The translations under genes were made by a program, and so were the position numbers. From contig JAPLDS010000015.1 of assembly GCA_026391295.1 (NCBI GenBank), forward strand, positions 1 through 45,133: a stretch of 45,133 nucleotides of DNA, written 5' to 3'. How positions within the stretch are numbered: the stretch's first letter is position 1; every line of letters begins with the position of its first letter. Positions 36,664-45,133 of this stretch are shown here, one piece after another. Source of the stretch: Bacteroidia bacterium (GTDB taxonomy: Bacteria > Bacteroidota > Bacteroidia > Bacteroidales > Prolixibacteraceae). Below the pieces are notes generated by a model. The model saw only the letters and a program-made list of their open reading frames with translations. It ran no database searches and was not told where the DNA came from.

Positions 36664-39591
36664 CTATTCGTGAAACAAGACCGAAGCAGGAATCTCTTCC
36701 TTGATTTTATTTGGCTGCTCCCAACTTACTGATAATGCCTTAGCACCTCCCATCTGAAAATAGTACAGCAATATCGGATGATAGCCTTTTGTGAGCGCCA
36801 CCTTTTTCGATTTCTCTTGTGTCCGATGAAAGCCATCATTATCGATAATCTGCTTGCCATCAACCGACAGAATACCTCCGTCATTGGAGTTTACATAAAT
36901 GGTATAAACACCCGTTGAAGGGGCATAAAGATAACCCTTATAGGTATACCCAAACGAACGTTTATCTGTGATGGCAGAGATATTAAAGGTAGCAATAGTC
37001 CCGGTACTCATTGTTGGATATTTCTTCATATCGACAACCTTCACACAATACCCCTCGAGATAATCGTAGTGTAAGCCAGGCATCGGATTCTTTAGCATAA
37101 CAGCTGGCGAAGGGGTCATTTTCTCCAGTTCAAGAACGGTTGTATAGCTTGGATTTTGACCAGCACGATAACTTCTTGCTTTAATTGCAGCCGAATGATC
37201 GACCAACAGTGGTTGCTTATATAGGGCTGAAGTCTCCGAGGGCTCAGATCCATCGGTCGTAAAATGGATGGCTGCAGATTGATCGTCGCAAGTTATTTTT
37301 ACAGTTGTTGACTTTAAAAACGAGCGTTCCTGTGGCTCTATTCGAGGCATTGGCGGAGCGTCATATTTTGGCGTATAAGGACGATCTTCTGATTTGCTTC
37401 CCCAGTTTTCATTTGGTTTATCACCCATCTCAAAAACTAGCGCACCACCTTTAACGATATCCTGATGGTTGAAATAGCTCTTTGAATAGTTGATTCCATT
37501 TAGTTTTGCCGACTGCACATATAAATTCGTAGCACTATTGTTATGGGTTGTAATGGTAAACTGCTTTCCATTTTCGAGGTTAAGAGTCACTTTGTCAAAA
37601 AGCGGTGAACCGATGACATAGTTCGCAAGACCAGGTGTTGCTGGATAGAAACCCATCGAGGTAAAAAGATACCAAGCCGAGATCTGGCCTGCATCGTCGT
37701 TCCCACATAACCCAGTTGGTTGATCATCGTAAAACGAGTCAGTAATTTGCCGAGCTTTCTGCTGAGTCTTCCATGATTTACCGATAAAGCTATAGAGATA
37801 AGCCATGTTATGACTTGGTTCATTCCCATGCGAATACTGACCAATAAGGCCGGTAAGATCCTGGAGATTAGCAGCAGAAGGGTCAGTCTTAAGCGAGAAA
37901 CACACATCCAGCCAACGATCAAACTTCACCTCACCACCCATCAACTGAATTAGTCCATTGATATCGTGAGGAACAAAAGTGCTATACTGATAGGCGTTGC
38001 CTTCTGTAAAACCTGTTCCGTCAAGCGGATTAAACCCTTTTAGCCATTGATAATTTTCGTCGCGCGGCCGCATAAATCCCACAGTTGGATCGTAGAGATT
38101 TCGATAAAACTGTCCCTTTTCGGAATAACGACGGAAGTCGGAAGACTTAAAATCTTTAGCCACTCGAGAGACGCACCAGTCGTCGAAAGAGTATTCAAGT
38201 GTTCGAGCGACAGACTGACTCTCGGCCTCGTAGGGTATAAATCCGATCTTTTTATAGATCTCTTTGCCATCGCGAAAACCTTCTGAGAGCCTCTTCATCC
38301 CTTCATAAGCCGCTTTCACATCATAGTCACGAATCCCTTTAACGTAGGCATCGGCAATAAGTGGCAGCGAGTGGTAACCAATCATGGCAAACCCTTCGTT
38401 GCCCCCAAACTCCATGATTGGCAGACTTCCGAAGTGCTGATCGCGTTCAATAAAACTACGTATAAACTGATTCGTTCTTTTGGGTTCGATGATCGTATAA
38501 AGGGGATGTAATGCACGGAAGGTATCCCAAAGAGAAAATGTGGTGTAGTTATCGAAAGTTTTAGCCTCATAAACCTGATGGTCGGTACTTCGGTAACGTC
38601 GATCGAAATCCATATTTATATTTGGGTGAACGAAGGCGTGGTACATCGCCGTATAAAAAGTACGTTGTTGAGCAGCCGTTCCACCCTCAACAGATATCCG
38701 TTCGAGTTCGGTCTCCCACTGCTGCGCAGCCTTTTCGCGAATAGCTTGAAAATTCCAATCGGGCAGTTCCCCCTTAAGGTTTTTCTCAGCCCCCGCAAAA
38801 TCTACTCTTGAGATGGCGACTTTAACCAATACCTCTTTTATCTTTTGGGTGTTAAAAGAAAAGTGAGCCTTTATATTTTTCCCTCCGGCCTGAGTGATGC
38901 CAGCAGCTAGCTTATCGTCACGATACCATCCATAGTCAACCATGGGCTGCGAAAATTCGGCAACGAAATAGATAATCCGGTTCCCATCTAATCCTCCAGA
39001 GGAGTGCCGAAATCCTTGAATCTTCGTCTCAGATAGCCGTTGGATAAATAGCGAATCATTTGAATCGTTAATGCCATGGGTGAGATCAAGGATAATATTC
39101 CCTTTTTCGACATTCGGGTATGTATATTTATGCAGTCCTGTTCGCAAGGTAGCGGTCAGCTCAACTTGGATCTCATTTTCAAACTTAACCTGGTAATACC
39201 CTGGTGAGGCTGACTCCTGCTGATGTGCGAATTTTGCGCCATAACCTGCGACCACCGAATCGCCGACGTTAAGTTTAATTGAACCTAGAGTGGGCATCAA
39301 TAAGATGTCGGCACCTCCGCCACTCCCTACACCACTGTAATGGATGTGGCTGAAGCCCATGATGCGGCTATCAGAATAATGGTATCCCGAGCAGCCATCC
39401 CAGGTGGTAACACGGGTATCGGGGCTTAGCTGAACCATTCCGTGAGGCAAGATGGCACCAGGAAATGTATGGCCATGACCATCGGTCCCGACAAAGACAT
39501 TTACCTGTTTTAACCGTTCCGGGGACTTTGCCAAAGCAAAACCAGAAAAAGCAAATAAGCTTATGTATAAAAATACAACCCGTAACTTCAT
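36664..39591 (-). CDS. GH92 alpha-mannosidase with CHB_HEX_C-like and PA14 tail (copy 3)
   Basis: A 975-residue exported GH92 enzyme with signal peptide MKLRVVFLYISLFAFSGFALA. The N-terminal domain opens as VNVFVGTDGHGHTFPGAILPHG; LWDTFRALHPL, YSHGNEPSHNMAYLY and LCGNDDAGQISAWY mark the catalytic domain. GNDD here replaces the GNED of the other PA14-bearing copies. The tail has a CHB_HEX_C-like domain (IHFTTDGSEPS) and PA14 (IYVNSNDGGILSVDGK, IIDNDGFHRT, LYYFQMGGAKALSVSW). It begins 6 nt after the PhyH gene, so the two are probably translated from one message. It is closest in arrangement to the GH92 pseudogene and the copy at 33643, consistent with serial duplication. Confidence 0.92.
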   Translation of the reverse strand: MKLRVVFLYISLFAFSGFALAKSPERLKQVNVFVGTDGHGHTFPGAILPHGMVQLSPDTRVTTWDGCSGYHYSDSRIMGFSHIHYSGVGSGGGADILLMPTLGSIKLNVGDSVVAGYGAKFAHQQESASPGYYQVKFENEIQVELTATLRTGLHKYTYPNVEKGNIILDLTHGINDSNDSLFIQRLSETKIQGFRHSSGGLDGNRIIYFVAEFSQPMVDYGWYRDDKLAAGITQAGGKNIKAHFSFNTQKIKEVLVKVAISRVDFAGAEKNLKGELPDWNFQAIREKAAQQWETELERISVEGGTAAQQRTFYTAMYHAFVHPNINMDFDRRYRSTDHQVYEAKTFDNYTTFSLWDTFRALHPLYTIIEPKRTNQFIRSFIERDQHFGSLPIMEFGGNEGFAMIGYHSLPLIADAYVKGIRDYDVKAAYEGMKRLSEGFRDGKEIYKKIGFIPYEAESQSVARTLEYSFDDWCVSRVAKDFKSSDFRRYSEKGQFYRNLYDPTVGFMRPRDENYQWLKGFNPLDGTGFTEGNAYQYSTFVPHDINGLIQLMGGEVKFDRWLDVCFSLKTDPSAANLQDLTGLIGQYSHGNEPSHNMAYLYSFIGKSWKTQQKARQITDSFYDDQPTGLCGNDDAGQISAWYLFTSMGFYPATPGLANYVIGSPLFDKVTLNLENGKQFTITTHNNSATNLYVQSAKLNGINYSKSYFNHQDIVKGGALVFEMGDKPNENWGSKSEDRPYTPKYDAPPMPRIEPQERSFLKSTTVKITCDDQSAAIHFTTDGSEPSETSALYKQPLLVDHSAAIKARSYRAGQNPSYTTVLELEKMTPSPAVMLKNPMPGLHYDYLEGYCVKVVDMKKYPTMSTGTIATFNISAITDKRSFGYTYKGYLYAPSTGVYTIYVNSNDGGILSVDGKQIIDNDGFHRTQEKSKKVALTKGYHPILLYYFQMGGAKALSVSWEQPNKIKEEIPASVLFHE

Positions 39592-39597
39592 TATTTT

Positions 39598-40485
39598 CTA
39601 ATCTTCTAAAGGATATAACAGCGGAAAGAACTTACCCTCCATTTTAAGTCCCTTTTTAATGACAGGAACACTCGCTAATAACTCTTCATCTGTTTTAGAG
39701 CAAGTTCCATCCGCAAAAACATTCAATACAAATGCTCTTCTTGGACGGTCTGAATTATTTTCAAATGAACCATGAACTAACAACGGATGGTGAAAGGAGG
39801 CAAAACCTTTTTTCATCTCTATTGGAGTGGGATGATCTAATTGCTTTGTCTGCTCCTCATTTAAAAATGCTTTTAATCCTACCATATCCCCAGTAAGAAC
39901 AGGCTTGTCAAGTAGACCCCATCGATGGGATCCCGGAATATATTGCATACACCCATTCTCCTGCGTGGCATCATCTAAGCCGACCCAAACAGTAAGATGC
40001 TGCATGGGAGTCGTGCGAGTCCAGTAGGAGAAATCCTGATGCCAAGCGACAACACCACCATGTTTCGCAGGTTTACAAAATAGTTGATCGTGCCAAAAAC
40101 GAACACCCTTCTCGCCTAGCAGTTGATGAGCAGCCATCAGAAACGCAGGATTCCAAAGGATATCATGAAATCCAGGAGTCATGCGCCAATGTCCTAACGA
40201 ATGGAAAACAATACGATCAGGATCTGTCGATTCATTGGAATGAAATTCATAAAACAGATCATGATCTGGATGTTTCGGATCCATGATCTCCGCTAACTCG
40301 CGATTCAATTGATTGATCTGATGATCGTTTAGAAGCTTTATTCCCGAGACATAACCATGCTCATGAAAAAATTCGACCTGATCATCACTCAAACGATACT
40401 GCTGCCACTCTTCGTCACTTTTAGGGGTGAGAAACATGCCAGTTACCATCCTATTATGATCAGCTAAATCGCGCGATATTTTCAT
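39598..40485 (-). CDS. Phytanoyl-CoA dioxygenase (PhyH)-family Fe(II)/2-oxoglutarate oxygenase
   Basis: A 295-residue cytoplasmic protein with no signal peptide. The iron facial triad can be read as His149 and Asp151 in VAWHQDFSYW, and His238 in HHPLLVHGSFENNS, followed by Arg249/Arg250 (RPRRAF) for 2-oxoglutarate. DATQENGCMQYIPGSH near 173 is a family landmark. PhyH-family enzymes hydroxylate diverse small molecules; bacterial members act on lipids, natural products and amino-acid derivatives, and the substrate here is unknown. Its place directly before a GH92 gene (6 nt) and after a CPBP protease gene is unexpected in a glycosidase operon. It may modify a released sugar or aglycone. A 28-nt inverted repeat lies just upstream (40509-40536). 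Confidence 0.85.
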   Translation of the reverse strand: MKISRDLADHNRMVTGMFLTPKSDEEWQQYRLSDDQVEFFHEHGYVSGIKLLNDHQINQLNRELAEIMDPKHPDHDLFYEFHSNESTDPDRIVFHSLGHWRMTPGFHDILWNPAFLMAAHQLLGEKGVRFWHDQLFCKPAKHGGVVAWHQDFSYWTRTTPMQHLTVWVGLDDATQENGCMQYIPGSHRWGLLDKPVLTGDMVGLKAFLNEEQTKQLDHPTPIEMKKGFASFHHPLLVHGSFENNSDRPRRAFVLNVFADGTCSKTDEELLASVPVIKKGLKMEGKFFPLLYPLED

Positions 40486-40508
40486 TCGAAATTAGTTTTT
40501 AGTTAGAA

Positions 40509-40536
40509 TTCAAGACAATTAATCAATCGTCTTGAA
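40509..40536. repeat. 8-bp perfect inverted repeat upstream of the PhyH gene
   Basis: TTCAAGAC (40509-40516) and GTCTTGAA (40529-40536) flank a 12-nt AT-rich loop, in the 69-nt gap between the CPBP and PhyH genes. No T-run follows on the minus strand, so an attenuator, RNA-processing site or operator is as likely as a terminator. Confidence 0.45.
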
Positions 40537-40554
40537 ACGTTTATCTTCAAAAGA

Positions 40555-41541
40555 TTAGGTGGTCAAGAAGATTTTCCAGATCCAATCGACAAGTGTGTGG
40601 ACGAGTATGGCCGCTAAGATATTATTTCCACTCTTTCGGTATGCCCAACCATAGCCCACTCCAGCAACGGCCGCTAAGCTAATATAGGTGATTTGGGTAG
40701 ATAAGGGATGTACATTATTCCAGTGCATCAGTCCAAAAGCCAACGAGGAGATAACCATGGGGATCCATTTCTTTGAGAACATCTTATCAAGACCACCGAG
40801 TAATATGCCTCTAAAGAAGAGCTCCTCAGGTAAGGCAATAGTAAGAAATATTCCCGCAAACTGAAGGATCATCTTAGGCACATTATACGACTCAGGCATC
40901 GAGAAAGTCAAAAAGCCAGTTAACAATCCAGGAGGAAGCACGAAAGCCATGATGATCAGCAAGGAGAGTAAAACAACGCGGATATCTTTAAGCTTTGGAA
41001 CGAGATTATACCCGATCTCGGCGCCACGATAACCATTCCAACCAATCACCGCAATCACAGAAATTGCAACTGAAAACCAGGTATACGAGTCACTGCCTGA
41101 AGGAAGCATATCCATATACCAGCGAAGATCGAAGGGAATCCAAAGAATGAACCAGATTAATAAATCGGTCCAAGTGAGTGTGAATTCATTATTTTTAAGC
41201 TGTTTCAAGGCACCTAAGACAGCAAAAGTTAGGACAGAAAAGATGGCTGTCAAATAGGGATCAAACCTGAGCGTTAACAATCCAGGCAACATAAACAAGA
41301 TCGATATTCCACCTGCCACATAGGCATGAGAGTTCTTTTCACTTTGTAACCATGCATTAAATTGGCTTGCCGCTTTAACAGAACCTAAGGTCAGCATGAG
41401 TCCAAGTAATGGCGAAAGACTTAAAACGTTCGCGATAATTGTAACCAAGGTATTCTTGGGGTCCGATGACGAGATCCCATAAACCAATGCTGCTCCGACC
41501 AGCGTCCAAATCGACCAGAGAATTCCAAATCTACTTTTCAT
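40555..41541 (-). CDS. CPBP-family (CAAX protease/Abi) intramembrane metalloprotease
   Basis: A 328-residue multi-pass membrane protein with about eight hydrophobic segments. The C-terminal third holds the family motifs: PEELFFRG (Glu239, Glu240, Arg244), FGLMHWNN (His273) and ILVHTLVDWIWK near 315. These are the EExxxR, HxxxN/B-like and third motifs of CPBP proteins, of which some process prenylated or bacteriocin peptides and many are uncharacterised. The N-terminal half is hydrophobic without recognisable motifs. It starts 26 nt after the beta-helix gene. A role in maturing or sensing something in the glycan system cannot be shown; it may be a passenger. Confidence 0.85.
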   Translation of the reverse strand: MKSRFGILWSIWTLVGAALVYGISSSDPKNTLVTIIANVLSLSPLLGLMLTLGSVKAASQFNAWLQSEKNSHAYVAGGISILFMLPGLLTLRFDPYLTAIFSVLTFAVLGALKQLKNNEFTLTWTDLLIWFILWIPFDLRWYMDMLPSGSDSYTWFSVAISVIAVIGWNGYRGAEIGYNLVPKLKDIRVVLLSLLIIMAFVLPPGLLTGFLTFSMPESYNVPKMILQFAGIFLTIALPEELFFRGILLGGLDKMFSKKWIPMVISSLAFGLMHWNNVHPLSTQITYISLAAVAGVGYGWAYRKSGNNILAAILVHTLVDWIWKIFLTT

Positions 41542-41567
41542 AATTGTCTATATTAGTTAGTTTAATT

Positions 41568-44528
41568 TTACTTTTTCTCAACCGATAGTTGAAAATCTTC
41601 AAACGTCACCGTTGAGACTTTCTGATCGTTTGCTCCTCCTGCCAATCCAATATCCATCTTAGCGGCCATTCCAGGTATATCGCCTGACTCACGTGAGACA
41701 GTCCAATTTTTACCATCTAAACTGTAATATCCAGTAAAGCTATTTCCATGACGGACAAGTTTAATCCAAGCAGGGATTGGATTATCCACACCATAATTTT
41801 TTGATTTAGTGTTGTGCATACAACCATCACCAAACTCATCCCATTGCGCTCCACATCGTTTTGTCGTTGAGAAGAGTAAGAACGAGCCTAAGGTCGCAGG
41901 CTTCTTTCCGTCGCCTTTGGTGATATCGTTACGCACAAAGATACCAGATCGAAACCACTCGCTAATCCCTTCGCTAAATCCAACCACTTTAACTGTAGCC
42001 ACAAAATTTCCTTCAATAGCCTGCTTCAGGTAAATGGCTCCATAGGAATCCTCCGCATGCAAGAAGTCTGTCCCAGCCGCAGTAATCTCAAAATGATTTT
42101 GAAGTGCATTAAAATTAAACTTACTTGGCTTAGCCGTTGTAGTACAAAAAGTTGAAAATTGAGCTTTTGCGATGTCAATTTTTTGCACCGGATATACATG
42201 AACCTGAACTGGTGGCTGATCTCCAATAGTTATCGCGTGTGTTCCAACTGTTGGAAGTACCGAGAAGCTAATCTGATTCGTCTCGCTCTCCTGAAAAGCG
42301 ACCGCCTTAGTCGCAATAACTTGACCATCAATTTTAAGTACTATATTTTGGGTGAACCGTTCAGCTCTCATATTTAAAGTTTCTGAGCTAATCTCTAAGG
42401 AATCACCTACCGGGATCTCTTTAACTTTTGATTTTAAATTACGGTAAATAATATAGATGGAATCACCCGTAACAACGACCTCTTTAGTCGATGATTTTCC
42501 AATCGCAACGAGATGTTTTCCTGGATCACAAAACTTGTATTTAAACTCGATCAAACGCTCATTATTCGAAATAAACGGCAGTTTCTTGGCGCTTACCACC
42601 TTCCCATCAACATATAGATAGATCTCTTCCATCCCCGTTGATCCCGAATTTGAAATCTTAGCCGTCACTGAAAATTCGTGACCGGTACTCGCTACATCTA
42701 GAGGCTTAACCTCTAAATTAGTATAGGATAATTTTGCTGAACCCTCGATAATATCTTCAGGCTGATTAATCGGAGACTCAACAATTATATTATTCTCGTA
42801 TGAATTATCAACCAGGTAACAAGCGCAAAGCTTCATCTCACCCTGTTTTAAGTTGTAATAGGTGTTGTCGTAAACTTTCCATCCGGAGGACATATTCTGG
42901 AAAAACAAGGCCACATTCTCATTCGTTGCTGCTGGGTGAACATCATGGATCAAATTATTCCGAACTACTGAACCTGGACTTAATCCATAAACGGCAATAC
43001 CCCCTTCATCATCTCGCTTCATATTGGTAAACGAAACATGGTTGTATTCTGCCAGATGACTTCCATCGCTAGTCTCTTCGATATTGGGCCAAGATCCCAA
43101 AGTGATCCCATAGCTACCAACGTTCTTGATGTAGTTATGAGCTACAGTACTGCGGATTGAATTATAGGTTGATATCCCGGTTGCAGAAATCTGGATGTTG
43201 GTAATCTTATTGTACGAAATCTCATTATCACTCACTACATCATCCCAGTTTTCTGGCTTAGGAGTACCAGCAACAATAATACCACTCCCTTTTGAGTCGT
43301 TGATTACATTCCGACTGATCAGATTGTGGTAACTGCCAATGCCAAAATGGATAGCCGCCTGACTCACATTTTCTATTCTATTCTGCAACAACTCACAGTT
43401 TTTCGCATATTGAAATGCCACAGTACCCGAGCCACCCGCTAACGTATTTTGAAAATTAAGGTTGTAAAAACGGAGATTCCGAATAGGTTTTTCACGCGTG
43501 CCACTCGCAGATATCAGATTACTAATCTTTGGAAAAAAGACTTCCGAGACATTTGGATCTTTAATCTCGGCATTGGGAATAAACCGGATCGTTTTAAGCT
43601 TCTTATTATAAAACCATTCATTTGCAGTATCCATCAAAGCCTCAACATTTTCGACATAATATTTAGGTGGAACAATAAGCATATCGGCTGATGGCGTTGA
43701 CAAATAGGCCTTGTGATTTTTCTCGTCAACCTTTCCAAGGCTAGAATGAATAGCACTCCAGCGAACAGTCATATGAATACGGTTTGTCTCTAAGTCGCGC
43801 CATGACTTTAAATCGCCTGCTTTAAATTGAAACGAAGCCGAATCTGTCGGCTGACCCACCGTATAGAAATAGCCAGAATTAGGGGTGCGAGCCAAGGTTA
43901 ATCGCTTCCCATTTGCATATAAATCATTGATCTCCGCCTCATCTATTGAAGCCTTCCACGATCCATTTTTCTCTTTCTTCCAACCCGTAATTCGCGCTCC
44001 ACCTGAAAGAATTGGTTTCTCCCCCGGATAAGCGGCGTAGGTGACGTAATAATCTTTCAGTTCATGGTATTCAAAAGCTCCAGTAGGCAAGTCAGTCTCA
44101 ACCCTTTCACCACCATCAGCAGCCGTAAACTCAAGTCCCTTATCTAACGAATAAATACCGCCACGGATAAGCACCAAGATATCACGACCCACACCAAACG
44201 GATGAGGCGTACCCTTAAACCTTTTATCGACTGCCTTTTTCTTGGGTTTATAAACAGAATGCTTTAGCAAATTAACTGCAGCTTGAGCTTTGGCAATGGT
44301 CGCAAACGGACCATCAGTACCCGCCTTAGTGGGTTCAGCTAACTTACCTGACCAGGCATCGTTCCCTTTGGGGGAGACATAAAAGTCGGCCACATTACTA
44401 GGCACCGTATACTCGGTTTTCTCCACACCTCGAACCAATCGACCTTGCGATTTGACCTCAAAGGCAAAGGAGAGAAGTAAAAAAGTTGCAATCCCTGCGA
44501 GTGTAATATTCTTTAGAAAATTTTTCAT
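41568..44528 (-). CDS. Large secreted right-handed parallel beta-helix protein with C-terminal lectin-like domain
   Basis: A 986-residue exported protein from ATG 44528 (MKNFLKNITLAGIATFLLLSFAFEVKSQG, signal peptide); an in-frame ATG at 44549 precedes it. It opens with DFYVSPKGNDAWSGKL and GPFATIAKAQAAV, a common N-terminal cap of pectate-lyase-fold glycan enzymes. Residues about 340-580 are beta-helix repeats rich in N/I/S turns (CELLQNRIENVSQAAIHFGIG, NLISRNVINDSKGSGIIVAG, NEISYNKITNIQISATGI). About 600-790 appear to be two CARDB-like sandwiches, and about 800-985 a concanavalin/DUF1349-like domain (FRSGIFVRND, GNSFTGYYSLDGKNW). The fold includes lyases and glycosidases; GH141-type fucosidase/xylanase or uncharacterised families are possible, but no catalytic residues were assigned. 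It lies 21 nt after the GH3 gene. Confidence 0.75.
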   Translation of the reverse strand: MKNFLKNITLAGIATFLLLSFAFEVKSQGRLVRGVEKTEYTVPSNVADFYVSPKGNDAWSGKLAEPTKAGTDGPFATIAKAQAAVNLLKHSVYKPKKKAVDKRFKGTPHPFGVGRDILVLIRGGIYSLDKGLEFTAADGGERVETDLPTGAFEYHELKDYYVTYAAYPGEKPILSGGARITGWKKEKNGSWKASIDEAEINDLYANGKRLTLARTPNSGYFYTVGQPTDSASFQFKAGDLKSWRDLETNRIHMTVRWSAIHSSLGKVDEKNHKAYLSTPSADMLIVPPKYYVENVEALMDTANEWFYNKKLKTIRFIPNAEIKDPNVSEVFFPKISNLISASGTREKPIRNLRFYNLNFQNTLAGGSGTVAFQYAKNCELLQNRIENVSQAAIHFGIGSYHNLISRNVINDSKGSGIIVAGTPKPENWDDVVSDNEISYNKITNIQISATGISTYNSIRSTVAHNYIKNVGSYGITLGSWPNIEETSDGSHLAEYNHVSFTNMKRDDEGGIAVYGLSPGSVVRNNLIHDVHPAATNENVALFFQNMSSGWKVYDNTYYNLKQGEMKLCACYLVDNSYENNIIVESPINQPEDIIEGSAKLSYTNLEVKPLDVASTGHEFSVTAKISNSGSTGMEEIYLYVDGKVVSAKKLPFISNNERLIEFKYKFCDPGKHLVAIGKSSTKEVVVTGDSIYIIYRNLKSKVKEIPVGDSLEISSETLNMRAERFTQNIVLKIDGQVIATKAVAFQESETNQISFSVLPTVGTHAITIGDQPPVQVHVYPVQKIDIAKAQFSTFCTTTAKPSKFNFNALQNHFEITAAGTDFLHAEDSYGAIYLKQAIEGNFVATVKVVGFSEGISEWFRSGIFVRNDITKGDGKKPATLGSFLLFSTTKRCGAQWDEFGDGCMHNTKSKNYGVDNPIPAWIKLVRHGNSFTGYYSLDGKNWTVSRESGDIPGMAAKMDIGLAGGANDQKVSTVTFEDFQLSVEKK

Positions 44529-44549
44529 ATCGATATTGTAAGCAATCAA

Positions 44550-45133
44550 TTACTTAATAGAAATCTTTCCAGTTGAAAGAATATTCACAGATGAACTTCC
44601 AACCATCAATTTAAAAGCACCAGGTTCGACCACAAAGCTATTGGTCGCCACACTCCAAAAAGCAAGATCTTTAGCTGGAAATTCAAGATCTACAACTTTA
44701 CTCTCGTTTGGTAGCAAATGAATTCGCTCAAAGCATACCAACTGCTTTTCAGGTCTTTGCACGCTTGACTTTTCATCATGAGCATAAAGTTGAATCACCT
44801 CATCGCCTGCACGGAGTCCGCTATTTTTGACCTTTACCCGTGCCTTTATAGTTCCTTTTGCGTCAATAGTTTTCGTAAGGATTTCCAATTTGCCATAACT
44901 AAACTGGGTATAGCTTAGTCCAAAGCCAAACGGATAAAGCACTTCACTAATCTTGGAATTATCCTTTGTGCTATTCCGATACATATAAGTTCTCCCTTTG
45001 CGGATGTCGTAATCGCTGAATGAGGGGAAGTTTTCGGATGATTTGTAATATGTAAGTGGCAATCTGCCCGCAGGATTGTAATCTCCAAATAACACATCGG
45101 CCAATGCATTTCCGCCCTCTTCGCCATTAAACC
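44550..45133 (-). CDS. GH3 beta-glycosidase, C-terminal part (5' end beyond window)
   Basis: The last 194 or so residues of a GH3 enzyme; the frame is open to the right edge. It starts within FNGEEGGNALADVLFGDYNPAGRLPLT, the conserved stretch of the GH3 C-terminal alpha/beta sandwich, goes on through YPFGFGLSYTQFSYG, and ends with a fibronectin III-like domain (KVKNSGLRAGDEVIQLYAHD, PEKQLVCFERIHL). The catalytic aspartate and acid/base lie in the missing part. GH3 enzymes are retaining exo-beta-glycosidases (glucosidase, xylosidase, hexosaminidase and others); specificity cannot be told from this end. It ends 21 nt before the beta-helix gene and is the most upstream visible gene of the long leftward cluster. 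Confidence 0.93.
   Translation of the reverse strand, partial: FNGEEGGNALADVLFGDYNPAGRLPLTYYKSSENFPSFSDYDIRKGRTYMYRNSTKDNSKISEVLYPFGFGLSYTQFSYGKLEILTKTIDAKGTIKARVKVKNSGLRAGDEVIQLYAHDEKSSVQRPEKQLVCFERIHLLPNESKVVDLEFPAKDLAFWSVATNSFVVEPGAFKLMVGSSSVNILSTGKISIK

Noticed and set aside
1-45133. CRISPR arrays, tRNA/rRNA genes, insertion sequences, SusC/SusD pair
   Set aside because: Looked for by eye and none found; all gaps between genes are below 240 nt.

Overview
The window looks like a glycan-foraging chromosomal segment of a Bacteroidota bacterium, probably Bacteroidales/Marinilabiliales-like. The case rests on gene content (five GH92 genes, GH20, GH29, GH78, GH3, a sulfatase, nearly all with signal peptides or lipoprotein/membrane anchors), on A-rich rather than Shine-Dalgarno-like start regions, and on Bacteroidetes-type -7 boxes (TAnnTTTG) upstream of several genes. 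The species cannot be named from the sequence. No rRNA, tRNA, transposase, integrase, CRISPR array or SusC/SusD pair was seen.

Layout. (1) 1-7998, minus strand: a probable four-gene operon of a secreted esterase-like hydrolase, a YncE-propeller/phosphoesterase broken by a 26-nt deletion, a DUF3748/TolB-like lipoprotein, and an apparently intact paralogue of the phosphoesterase running off the left edge. (2) 8201-9865, plus strand: a GH20 beta-N-acetylhexosaminidase ending in a strong bidirectional terminator. (3) 9882-11598: a 3' remnant of a GH28-like gene (minus) abutting a plus-strand sulfatase gene whose arginine codon use is unlike its neighbours. (4) 11622-23268, minus: a tight seven-gene operon read as GH92, BNR/Asp-box sialidase-like, membrane-anchored GH92, DUF3089, secreted NUC1-type nuclease, six-hairpin/GDPD fusion, GH29 fucosidase. 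(5) 23503-24738, plus: a secreted alpha/beta hydrolase. (6) 24766-26115, minus: an APC-type amino-acid permease with its own promoter. (7) 26305-45133, minus: a long run read as GH3 (partial), beta-helix protein, CPBP membrane protease, PhyH-type oxygenase, GH92, GH92, Gfo/Idh/MocA oxidoreductase, GH78 rhamnosidase, and a GH92 gene broken by an internal deletion.

How it may work together. The enzymes fit exo-trimming of eukaryotic glycoconjugates: mannosidases (GH92), hexosaminidase (GH20), fucosidase (GH29), a sialidase-like protein and a sulfatase. GH78, GH3 and the GH28 remnant add plant- or algal-type polysaccharide substrates. The nuclease, GDPD domain and phosphoesterases suggest scavenging of nucleic-acid and phospholipid debris as well. 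This is inference from family assignments.

Most notable signals: (a) a shared 40-nt promoter-proximal element (33/40 identical) with similar spacing to the -7 box in front of both the esterase/phosphoesterase operon and the GH92-to-fucosidase operon; (b) a C-terminal CHB_HEX_C-like plus PA14 cassette shared by four GH92 proteins and the GH78 protein; (c) a sulfatase gene that appears to have replaced the 5' part of a GH28-like gene; (d) two genes broken by short internal deletions; (e) a six-hairpin/GDPD fusion with an altered motif.
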